A stretch of 28,583 nucleotides of DNA from Lingula anatina (lineage: Eukaryota > Brachiopoda > Lingulata > Lingulida > Lingulidae), in assembly GCF_001039355.2 (NCBI RefSeq), contig NW_019773788.1, positions 1 through 28,583 on the forward strand. Direction: 5' to 3'. The notes under the pieces are model-generated. The model made no database searches. It saw only the letters and a program-made list of their open reading frames with translations, and was not told the origin of the DNA. Position numbers and translations under genes: made by a program. Numbering within the stretch: the first letter of the stretch is position 1; each line of letters starts with the position of its first letter. This document shows positions 20,385-28,320 of this stretch, one piece after another.

Positions 20385-21235
20385 TAGGCGTGGCGAGAGC
20401 CTTATTTATCATTGATTTTATCTATCATTTATTATTTTATTTACGAATAGGAGTACTGAAAGTTTTATTTATTATTTATATTTTTCTATTCTGTATTTTG
20501 AATACAGGTGATGAGTTATATTTATATTTTATGATTAATTACTTTTTATAATTAATTATTATTAAAAAAAAAAGCATAGTAAGAGTTTTATTTGATACTT
20601 TTCACATGACTTTTTATCTTTTTCAAAGTCTCAATCACAGTAAGTTACTAATCATCTTAGTTTACTCTCTCCAAAATTGTTCATAGATTTGCAATCCATA
20701 AATTCCTGTTATCGAGTTCTAACTTTCTAAATTTTGAGCTGCTTTTGTAATGAAAATTGAGAAAGGTGAATTTCACTTTGGATCATTTTAGAAAAAAAAA
20801 AGAAATTTAGAATTCCAAAATTGGTTTATGGATGTTCATAAATAATAATAATGTATAATAATAATGACTTGATAATTAAGTTAACAAACTGTCTTTTATC
20901 ACGTGTTAGATATTTTTGGCCTCTTGAGGCAAATGGCTCAGGTGGGGGGTGCAAGCGCCGATTGCTCAAGTCATGCCAACAATGCGCATGTGCCGGTAGC
21001 CGGAAACAAAGAAAAATGGAAGCCTCCAGCGAAGTAAACAAAAATGTACACAGTTATAGTTAGTCTGATTGATTAACGTGGTCACCATTTTCCATTCTTT
21101 CAGAAAAAAATTAATATGTAATGCTCCTTAATCACATGATCCCACATTTCGCGGTGCATTCGATAGGGGCAGGCCGGGAGGCACCTCTGCTGAACAGTTT
21201 GAGGGGAGCTGAGGAGCGCGAGCATCTGGCGCAGC
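20385..21235. other. Spacer without recognised gene
   Basis: AT-rich DNA, then a more GC-rich patch at about 20920-21050. On the + strand that patch contains ATGGAAGCCTCCAGCGAAGT with a short 15-codon frame, which could be a first exon but matches nothing I know. No splice structure links it to the DCAF13-like exons downstream. Confidence 0.35.
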
Positions 21236-21257
21236 GCAAGTGGCGCGCGCCACTTGC
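21236..21257. repeat. Perfect 22-bp GC-rich palindrome
   Basis: GCAAGTGGCGC is followed immediately by its exact reverse complement, giving a 22-base perfect palindrome with a CGCGCG core in AT-rich surroundings, next to the foldback element at 21269. It could be a cruciform-prone site or part of an older element. Confidence 0.75.
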
Positions 21258-21268
21258 ACCCCTCACCG

Positions 21269-21742
21269 GTGTGACTGAATTGCGCAATATACCGCAATAC
21301 AGCGCAACACAGTGCAATGCACTTGAAAAATCACATCCAGTTGCAATTACACAAAAGAAATGACCATTCCCAGCAAAGTAGGGTGACATAAAAACAACCA
21401 TTATTACTAGGCAAGTTACATCGATGATATAACTTAACAAATCAGCAAGACTTTTATATTGTCCAGTTGGCATCCATGTTGGCGAGTGGCTCTTCTTGGA
21501 TATATTACTGGCCAAGAAGAGCTACTCGCCAACGCGGCGGCTGACCAAACAATGAAAAAATTGTGCCGATTTGTCAAGTTGTATCAGCAATATTAATTAC
21601 TATGTACCATGTTTTGCTTTTATATCACCCTATTTTATTTGAGATTACCCTTTCTTGTGTTTACTTGCAACTGGACTTGTGTTATCAAGTGTATTGCGCT
21701 GTGTTGCGCTGTATTGCAGTGTATTGCGCAATTCAGTCACAC
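21269..21742. mobile_element. Complete foldback element
   Basis: The left arm (21269-21478) starts GTGTGACTGAATTGCGCAAT, and the right arm (21536-21742) is its inverted counterpart, ending in ATTGCGCAATTCAGTCACAC. The arms are ~200 bp long and diverged but align throughout. In the middle is a tighter hairpin: GTTGGCGAGTGGCTCTTCTT faces the complement of AAGAAGAGCTACTCGCCAAC with one mismatch (21479-21535). Half of this element recurs at 6495-6693. It has no coding capacity. Confidence 0.85.
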
Positions 21743-21841
21743 TATTATTGCTCACCGTGTGCGGGGTGCTTAAGTAATTCAAGTAAAGTTTCATTTAAAA
21801 ATATTACTTTCGATTAATACATCAGTTCTTTCTTGCCGCAG

Positions 21842-22468
21842 CTAAGACCAAGAGAGAAAAAGGCATTTGCATATAGTGAAAAACTGAAGGAGAAATTTTC
21901 GCACGAACCCCAAATCAGCCGTCACCGCCACGTCCCCAAGATGATCTATATAACGCCTCGCAGGAGATAAGAGAGATAATATAAAGCCATCAAGGAAAAG
22001 AAAGTATGTTAATAATGTTTAAAGTTTTATCAATAGTAGTATTAAAAACTTAAAATGATAAATACTATGAAAAAACAATATAAAATGACCTAGTATTAAG
22101 CATAAATTTTATTTTCTTTAGTCTATTAAACACCAATGGACACTTCTGTATATAATCCCAAATTGCAAAATAAGTGACTGTCAAAATTTGAAGACATTAT
22201 AAATGTATTTCTGTTAGAAGTCAAAACTTAGTCGTATAATAGCAAACTGTTCATATCACTTCCTTTAGGAAAGGTAGACTCACTGACCTTTTAGAAAGTA
22301 AAAATGTAAAATGATTCTATTGAATTTGTAATTTTTTAAAATAAATTTATATCAAGAATTATGTATTTACTCTTCCAAGGAAGCTAACAGAAGAACACAT
22401 AGCAAGCCAGGCGCTGTTCCGTTTGTACCAGAGAGAGAAAGAAAAATGTCGTTGGAGAGGTCAAATGA
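21842..22468 (+). pseudogene. DCAF13/SOF1-like last two exons (copy B), decayed
   Basis: Exon 21842-22003 follows the acceptor TTGCCGCAG and reads LRPREKKAFAYSEKLKEKF then SHEPQISR and HRHVPKMIY. This is the conserved stretch that follows the WD40 propeller in DCAF13/Sof1, except that a few residues between ISR and HRH (IAR in the family) are missing. After MIY the frame breaks at least twice; NASQEIREI and KAIKEKK can be read only in other frames before the donor GTATGT. The last exon, 22380-22468, matches 14115-14201 but carries two extra bases after CCAGAGAG. This shifts the frame, so the conserved KKHVVGEVK end is lost. Together these show a dead gene fragment. Earlier WD40 exons are not in the window. 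Confidence 0.8.
22004..22379. other. Intron of the DCAF13-like pseudogene
   Basis: AT-rich intron between the two decayed exons. From about 22258 rightwards it aligns to unit A from about 13980 (for example the CTGACCTTT and ATTCTATTGAATTTGTAA blocks), marking the left limit of visible homology between the units. In A, R2 sits just left of that point. Confidence 0.55.
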
Positions 22469-22887
22469 CAGGAATATTTTTAAATATTAACTATAATTAA
22501 AATTATATCCTTATTTATGTAACGTTCTAGGACTGTGTGTATTTTACTTGGAAAAATGTGAATCATATGCAACCAGTCAGGTGACTTTTGAAGCTCATGT
22601 ATTGGACTCTGCTTCAATGTTTTAAAGATATTTTATACCTATTTCATATTTGTTCCCAAAGTCATACTTTTTTGTCTAAATATTCATCATAGTTTCGGAT
22701 CTCACCCAACTAGAAAATCCATCAAATGATGTTGATAGCTTCTTTACGAATGTCAGAAACAAGGATGCTTGGTTTAGAAGTTAATTGGAATGGTGGAAAA
22801 AATCCAAACCGAATTCAGGACTAGTTGTGCAACGTGTCACGAGTTTAAAATTGTTGGTATTTTTTTCTTAAGGGAAAATAACATTTG

Positions 22888-23337
22888 TTCCCCCCCCCCC
22901 CAAAAAAAAAAAAAAAAAAAAAAAATCCTGGACCTACCTATTTGAATTCCGTACCGTGAACGTCTGTACTAGCAAGATAGCAAATATACAGCACAATTTG
23001 TTAAACTAAAGCTTATACACAAGGTCATGGATCTGAATTTTGGTGTAAATTAAGAGAGACAAATGAAAAAAAATTGAAAATGTCAATAACACGGACATCA
23101 ATTTGTCTGTGCTTGTGTGAAGTATTGGCAGATTGGTGCTCTCTCCCTTCCCTCATCTCTCCATCTCTCTCTCTTTGGTAACATAGTATGCTATCGTGAA
23201 ATGAAATGCATTCAATCAGGGTGACTGTTATTTTGGCTTTTCTGATTNTTTCAAGTTTTAAAATTTTTGGGTTTTTTTTTTTTAAGGGAAAAAAACATTT
23301 TTCCCCCCCCCCCCCAAAAAAAAAAAAAAAAAAAAAC
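22888..23337. repeat. Two poly-C/poly-A junctions bracketing an extra ~350 bp
   Basis: AAGGGAAAATAACATTTGTT followed by poly-C then poly-A (about 22871-22925) is repeated in an error-rich form at about 23276-23336 (AAGGGAAAAAAACATTTTTC, poly-C, poly-A). The N at 23248 lies just before the second copy. Unit A has a single simple sequence here (AGGGAAAATAAAATTTGTTG). The arrangement suggests a sequencing or assembly problem at a homopolymer, with 22926-23247 being sequence absent from A. Confidence 0.6.
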
Positions 23338-23380
23338 TATACAGAATATCTTTGACCATTGTCAAGGACATACGGAACAT

Positions 23381-23572
23381 AAAGTCATCAACATAACTCA
23401 AAAAGTTACGGACTGATTTTGATAAAATTTTCAGGAACTGACAGAAACGGATCAAGGAAAAAATTATTAGTTCTTGGTGGTGATCCTGATCAATAATCGA
23501 TCAGTAATCAATAATAATCAAAAATTGCTGCCTTGGCGAAGGTCAGCGCTCTCGGAGTGATTTTCTAGTTTT
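23381..23572 (+). mobile_element. CCTCCGCC-ended repeat, copy b (left end missing)
   Basis: Matches the interior and right end of the copy at 25395-25650: CAACATAACTCAAAAAGTTA, GATTTTGATAAAATTTTCAG, TTGGTGGTGATCC and CTTGGCGAAGGTCAGCGCTC. It is absent from the matching place in unit A. The Tc1-like element follows it directly at 23577. Confidence 0.75.
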
Positions 23573-23576
23573 AATA

Positions 23577-25238
23577 TACAGGGTTGCTACTTAATATGGA
23601 ATATTTTTTATCATTGTTATTTTTGAGTCCTGATTAAAATTTTTTGGCTTGAGTCATTACAAAAGTATGTCACTGAGTGATAATAACATCCAGTCTTCTG
23701 TTGGAAGATATTTTGGTCAATAATATCAAATCTGACATAAGATGCCATTCAAAAGAAAGGAACACCCCCAGAAAACCATATCAACAGTTTGAAGTCAGTA
23801 TAAACTTTAAGATAAGATATAAAAGAAAAGATAGCCTCCGGACAGTGATACGTTACACAGTCAAAGAACTCACAACAGTAAATCATGAAAAGTCAGTAAT
23901 TGCGGGTATGACCTCCAGCAGCCGCTTGCAGCGCCCTCATCCTACATGGCATACCCTGTGACACGTTTTTTAGAGTTTGGGTGGGGATATCATTCCACGC
24001 AGTGACATTTGCCTGTCGCAGTCCATCACTATTTACCGACCGAGGACCATAGCTATTAATTCTGTGAGTTACTTCCGCCCACAGATTTTCAATTGGGTTC
24101 ATATCTGGAGAGTTTGCAGACCAGGGCAGTTGCTGAACCCATTGGTTTTGAAGAAAAACAGTGATTCTGCGGCCTCGATGTGGGGTTGCGCAGTCGTCTT
24201 GGTACACAAAGTTGTTCCTGAAGATGACTCTTACCAATCGAAGCATTGTTTGTTGTAGAATGTCTCTGTAGGAATCTTGGATGAGGTTGCCTCCTTGAAA
24301 AACCAACTGGTTCTGGGCACCGACATGAAATGCTCCCCAAACAGAGACGTTACCACCCCCTGCTTGCACCCTAGGCAGTACACAATCATCGTTTTATGTC
24401 CCTCGTACACGTCGGTGGACACGGATTCGACGATCAACCCTAAAAGATCAATATCTGGCCTCATCACTTAAAACGACGTGAAACCAGTGTTTTGGCTGCA
24501 AACGCACGGGGTCCCCAGCCCATTGCAGACGTCGCTGTATATGACCTACTGTTAACAGTGGTTTCCGTACTGGCCTTCTTGCAAAATAACCGGCTTGCAG
24601 AAATCTTTTGTTCACGTGGGACCTTGAAACGGGCGTTTGAATAACATTCTGCATGTCTTTTCTGAGGACACTGGTTTTCTTTGTACGACCAGCACGGCGT
24701 CCTCAAAGGAGAAGGCGATCCTGTCTTCTTGGTGTGATAAGCGGACACCATGGTCGAGGTATTGGAGTAGGTGCCCCTGTTGCAGCATTTCTTTGGAGGA
24801 CTTCACAAACGGTTCCTGATAAATGTTTAATTACCTGGCAATGGCTGTCCGTTTCTGGCCAGTTTTTTGAGAGCAAGAATCCCATAGTAAGCTGCATTGA
24901 TTGGCTGTCGAACCAATATCTTCACTAAGGTACCTGTCAAGTTCCAGAGCGATCCTTTTGTTGCTTCTCTAAACACACTCCAAAGATTGACCAAACCCAT
25001 GCGTTTTTATACAAGGGCAGAAATTGCCGAAAAGACCACCCCTCACATTTCTGACCACAGAACATGCAACTGCATGCATCAATTGTTTCGAGAGTTGTGT
25101 GGTAATTAGGTAACACACCTGGCTACACATGGAGTGACACCTCAGCTTTGGATTTAAAGAAGTTAGAGAGAAATTAAATATTTTGTAGAAAATTTACTCG
25201 CCCAAAAATAATATTCCATATTAAGTGGTAAACCTGTA
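23577..25238 (-). mobile_element. Tc1-like DNA transposon, defective
   Basis: The element runs between two TA dinucleotides (23577-23578 and 25237-25238), the target duplication of the Tc1/mariner superfamily. The left end CAGGGTTGCTACTTAATATG and the reverse complement of the right end (CAGGTTTACCACTTAATATG) form terminal inverted repeats of about 28 bases continuing through GAATATT. Unit A has the matching site without the element, so it inserted after the duplication. It carries the broken transposase at 23893-24897. Confidence 0.92.
23893..24897 (-). pseudogene. Tc1-like transposase with three in-frame stops
   Basis: A single minus-strand frame of 335 codons, the normal length for a Tc1 transposase, is broken by stops at 24705-24703, 24450-24448 and 24396-24394. 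No frameshift is needed. In order it shows an N-terminal helix-turn-helix region ending in TPRRQDRLLL, the GRRAGRTKKTS linker, SRSHVNKRFLQAGYFARRP, LSDEARY with the first catalytic D, GGGNVSVWGAF, YQDDCATPHR with the second D, and SPDMNPIENLWAEV with the E. The spacing between the second D of QDD and the E is 34, so this is a DD34E enzyme. The DDE residues survive but the stops make it inactive; at least the first stop fits CGA-to-TGA decay. Start at MQLTMGFLLSK is likely but not proven. Confidence 0.92.
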
Positions 25239-25394
25239 GGATAATCTGTGAACTATCCTTTGGAGGGCTTATGCAACAACAAAGGGTCTGGATAAAGCCT
25301 GCAATACAACTATCAAAAAGTGTTAATCTCTGAAATACTAGGTGACAGTATAAACACCTCAAAGAGACTGTAAAATGTCACTGCACCTTTATTT

Positions 25395-25650
25395 ACCTCC
25401 GCTAAGGAGGCTATGTTTGCACTTCTGTTTGTCTGTCTGTCATCAACATTACTCAAAAAGTTATGGACCGATTTTGATGAAATTTTCAGGAACTGTCAGA
25501 AGCGGACCAAGGAACAGATGATTAGTTTTTGGTGGTGATCCGTATCAATAATCACTAATCAAAAATATCGAAAATTTAGGGGTGAAACGGCAGTGGATGG
25601 AGACTTTACTGCCTTGGCGGAGGTCTGCGCTCTCTGAGTGCTTTTCTAGT
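25395..25650 (+). mobile_element. CCTCCGCC-ended repeat, copy c (complete)
   Basis: Starts ACCTCCGCTAAGGAGG, then a GTTTGTCTGTCTGTC run and ACTCAAAAAGTTATGGACCG, and ends CTTGGCGGAGGTCTGCGCTC through TGAGTGCTTTTCTAG. The short CCTCCGC and GCGGAGG segments near the ends are inverted with respect to each other. Unit A lacks it (CACTACTTTTATTATTATTG is uninterrupted there). This type of repeat is familiar from many marine invertebrate genomes, by general recollection only. No coding capacity. Confidence 0.8.
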
Positions 25651-25846
25651 TATTATTGGTATAATTTGGCATTTTTATTTTTACACACATCTCACTACCA
25701 AGCATGGTTCAATTAAAAATAAGATACAATACGAAAAAGTAGTCCATTATTGGTTGTAAAGGTATGAATGGAGAGAGTATAATTGATTATTTAAAATGAA
25801 TCCAAAACGTATCGTGTGAGGCATTAAACATAGAAGGACCAGTTAT

Positions 25847-25852
25847 TTTATT
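25847..25852 (-). promoter_or_regulatory. Polyadenylation signal AATAAA of SDR-B
   Basis: AATAAA on the minus strand about 166 bases after the SDR-B stop, in sequence aligned with the same signal of SDR-A. Its conservation after duplication supports use. Confidence 0.65.
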
Positions 25853-26017
25853 GGCGTTTTTCTATTCATTTTCTACCAACTATTTAATTTCGTGGTGTCG
25901 CGAGATGATTCACCTCTATTTTCTAAAATGGAAGGGCAATGGGCACGTGGTCGGAACCATTTGGGCCACTGCACAGTGAAACTTGGCCTAGTTCTAAGTG
26001 AAGGACGGCCGCAGCAT

Positions 26018-27854
26018 CTACTCTGGGATCGTGCCCGTAAACTTGGCTCCGTCTTTCCCATGCCTTTCAGGGCCTACTGCCGTGAACCCGCCATCTACCG
26101 GGAGATCGGCGCCCGTGATGAAGGATGCGTCTCTGCTGCAGAGGAAGACAATGGCGGCAGCAACTTCTGCGCATGCTCCGATACGGTTCATCATGTGACA
26201 TCCCTCAAACCACCTCTTTTTGTCTTCATCGCCTGATATGAAGTTTGCGAACTGAAATATGAATGATATTATTTTGGCAGTGTTTTAATTCTTTCTTCTG
26301 CTCCGCACTGCCTTTAATATGGATTTTGATTATCAGCATTAAAACCATGACATTCTCTCTACAGCTCATCTTATTAAAGGTACGAGCATCGGTGGAGCGT
26401 GGATTAATTCCCAGTAACACATGTAAACCACTGCTACTAATTTCTTATACGACTCTAAAAAATTCGACATGCCAAGGGATAAACAGAATAAATCACCCGA
26501 TCAGCCATAAAAGAGCTTTAGAGTGCTCCTTTCTTTAAATTTTTGGTTGTCAATTTAACCTACTTTTGTGACCTACTTTTCTGCCCCATTGACATACAGC
26601 ATAGAAAGCTAGCAGAAAAATCTGTTCAAACATCACTTTCCGGTAAAATTAAACAATGCCTTTTGGTAATTCTCTTAGTTATACTACTTGAAACTATATG
26701 CTGGCATTTGGTTGGTTTTTATGACAAAAAATTGACTTTGTATGTACCTTTAAGCATTTCTTCAATCAAATTTCAAGATATCAGTGAATCTTCTGATAAC
26801 ACCCCCCCCCCTTTCTCTCACACACACACACACACACACACACACTTACCGCTGCCGTATTTATGGCTCCCGGTGACACAGAGTTCACCCGTATGTCATC
26901 TTTGGCCAAGTCCAGTGCCATACACCGGGTAAGCTCCAGCACGGCACCTTTACTGGTACAGTACGTCCACTTACTGGCCGATGCCACGTGGCTGAGGTTA
27001 CTGGCTATATTGACGACTGATCTGGCGTCAGGTTCGGCTGTGTTGATTAAATATTAGTGAAATATTGCTTAAGTACTGTACGAATTGCAAAAATATTGAC
27101 AAAATATGATACATTTCAGATGTGGAGATTGAAGGAATGTTTACTTTTTAATTTTGTTCGATTAGAATTTGTTTTCAAATTGGAGTAAAGGCCCCTTATC
27201 AGTGGACGGCATCCTTTCTGCGCTCAATACCCCGGTCACACCTACACGACGCAGGGTCGGCGCTCGACTGACGCGTTAAAAAAAAAAAGGCAACTCTTGC
27301 AATTTTGGCATTCGTCAAACGCGCCGGACGAGCGTAATGCATTCGTTTTCAATCGTTGCCACTTTCTCTTGTGTGTCTGAATTTGTGTGTCAGGTGTGGC
27401 CAGTACGTCTAACTCTCGTTCTCTCTGCGATCGTTTTGAACATACCCAAAACTGCGGTGACCATGGCGTCTGCGCGATCCAAGCGATGACCGTGCGTTCT
27501 TTGAGCGTTCAATGGCGACCTGGCCAGTTTAATGGTCGCATAAAAGAAGCAAAAAGGACGCCGTCCAGTGCAAAGGGTGCACGATGTAGATTTTGCTGTT
27601 ATTACGATGGACAGCAAGGATTCATGCTCACACTCGCATAAGGTGGAGATAGAGGGGAGAGAGTGGGAGAAAGAGAGAGTGAGAGAGATGCAGAGGATGA
27701 GAGAGAGAGAGAGAGAGAGGAGGAGGACAAAGAGGAGGAGAGATGTGTATTTTACCTGTCTTCATGTGAGGAAAGCAGGCCTGTACCATATTCGAGTATC
27801 CAGCCACATTCACACTCATGACTTGTGCCCAGTCGGACGTGTCGGCATCTAGAG
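26018..27854 (-). CDS. SDR-B: tandem paralogue of SDR-A, exons 2-4 (exon 1 beyond the window)
   Basis: Minus-strand exons 27854-27756, 27037-26850 and 26251-26018 have the same lengths (99, 188, 234 nt), phases and borders as exons 2-4 of SDR-A, with no stop or frameshift. They give residues 112-284 of the SDR numbering. N127, S157, Y170 and K174 are all kept. Exon 2 is identical in protein to SDR-A. Exon 3 differs at 9 of 62 residues, six of them packed into 158-166 (IFAHVSSSN becomes NLSHVASAS), beside the catalytic Ser. Exon 4 differs at 14 of 77, including E233A, S258P and Y263F. Alignment of intron 1 places exon 1, with the cofactor-binding TGxxxGIG motif, about 100 bases past the right edge. 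It looks functional and may have changed substrate range; the substrate is unknown. Confidence 0.88.
26367..26755. other. ~390-bp insertion in SDR-B intron 3
   Basis: Relative to SDR-A intron 3 (continuous from CATGACATTCTC to TTCAATCAAATTTGAAGATA), unit B has about 390 extra bases between CATGACATTCTCTCTACAG and TTCTTCAATCAAATTTCAAG. I see no inverted repeat, coding frame or match elsewhere in the window, so its nature is open; it could equally be a deletion from A. Confidence 0.6.
26819..26847. repeat. (CA)n running into the SDR-B exon 3 donor
   Basis: About thirteen CA units end at the splice donor of exon 3, so that on the transcribed strand the donor reads GTAAGTGTGTGTG and so on. In SDR-A the same position is GTAAGTGAGTGTGTGG followed by unrelated bases. 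Confidence 0.9.
27190..27578. mobile_element. TIR element E3 in SDR-B intron 2
   Basis: Orthologous copy of E1 at the same place in intron 2. The ends are GGCCCCTTATCAGTGGACGG and CGCCGTCCAGTGCAAAGGG, and the interior shares GTGACCATGGCGTCTGCGCG with E1. It has lost an internal segment after the left end and a few bases at the right end. Confidence 0.8.
27651..27722. repeat. (GA)n tract beside the SDR-B exon 2 donor
   Basis: GA-rich simple sequence matching the position of the tract at 16835-16916 in SDR-A, but shorter and differently interrupted. Confidence 0.85.
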
Positions 27855-27881
27855 CTGGAGAACAAAGACGAACGTTGATTT

Positions 27882-27915
27882 AATCAAGAAGTTATAAAGT
27901 TATAACTTCTTGATT
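27882..27915. repeat. Perfect hairpin next to the SDR-B exon 2 acceptor
   Basis: AATCAAGAAGTTATAA is followed after AG by its exact reverse complement. SDR-A lacks it (GATTTAATATTGAGAAC), so it arose in B, probably by a short inverted duplication. It lies 27-61 bases upstream of the exon 2 acceptor, where the branch point would be expected. Confidence 0.85.
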
Positions 27916-28111
27916 TAATGTTGAAAACCAAGGGGAGAGAGTAGGGATATCAGCCCCCTCCGGCCAGTCCGACCCATCACCCATCCCACAGCAGCATACA
28001 CAATGTTTTTTATCTGATTTTGTTTTATGTAGATGCAAGCGAGAGTTGCTCTTGCGCTGTGAATTTGAAGGCGAAAAAAGGGATGGTTACGACTAACATC
28101 CCATTTCCATA

Positions 28112-28310
28112 GATTTTTAGATCGATCTATCCCTGTGGGGAGTCTCACTAGATTGCTGTCAGCTTGGCCGGCTTAAGCGTCTGTCCCGCCTACTAAAAGC
28201 TGTAAAGGGGTAATTAACTATGGTGCCCGCTCGGCTGACTGCAATTTAGCGTGAACCCCCAGGGAGTTAGGTCGATCTAAATCTTAATCTTTATATCGAG
28301 CTAAATCTCT
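28112..28310. mobile_element. Small inverted-repeat insertion in SDR-B intron 1
   Basis: AGATTTTTAGATCGATCTAT followed by CCCTGTGGGG near 28112-28141 is mirrored by CCCCAGGGAGTTAGGTCGAT followed by CTAAATCT near 28257-28284. SDR-A intron 1 lacks the segment; the two introns rejoin at TGCATTATGGATCACAGCGC (28331 and 17587). It is probably a short non-autonomous element; exact ends are uncertain. Confidence 0.5.
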
Positions 28311-28320
28311 GGGAAAGCAC

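Noticed and set aside
20920-21065. Possible first exon starting ATGGAAGCCTCCAGC
   Set aside because: Only 15 codons before a stop, no credible donor in frame, and no similarity to the N-terminus expected for DCAF13.
22890-22925. Poly-A run as a LINE or processed-pseudogene tail
   Set aside because: It directly follows a poly-C run, lacks a preceding reverse-transcribed body or target duplications, and is repeated beside an N; artefact or slippage fits better.
24653-24928. Several open frames on both strands within 23.9-24.9 kb
   Set aside because: Shadows of the broken Tc1-like transposase, which reads through in one minus-strand frame with three stops.
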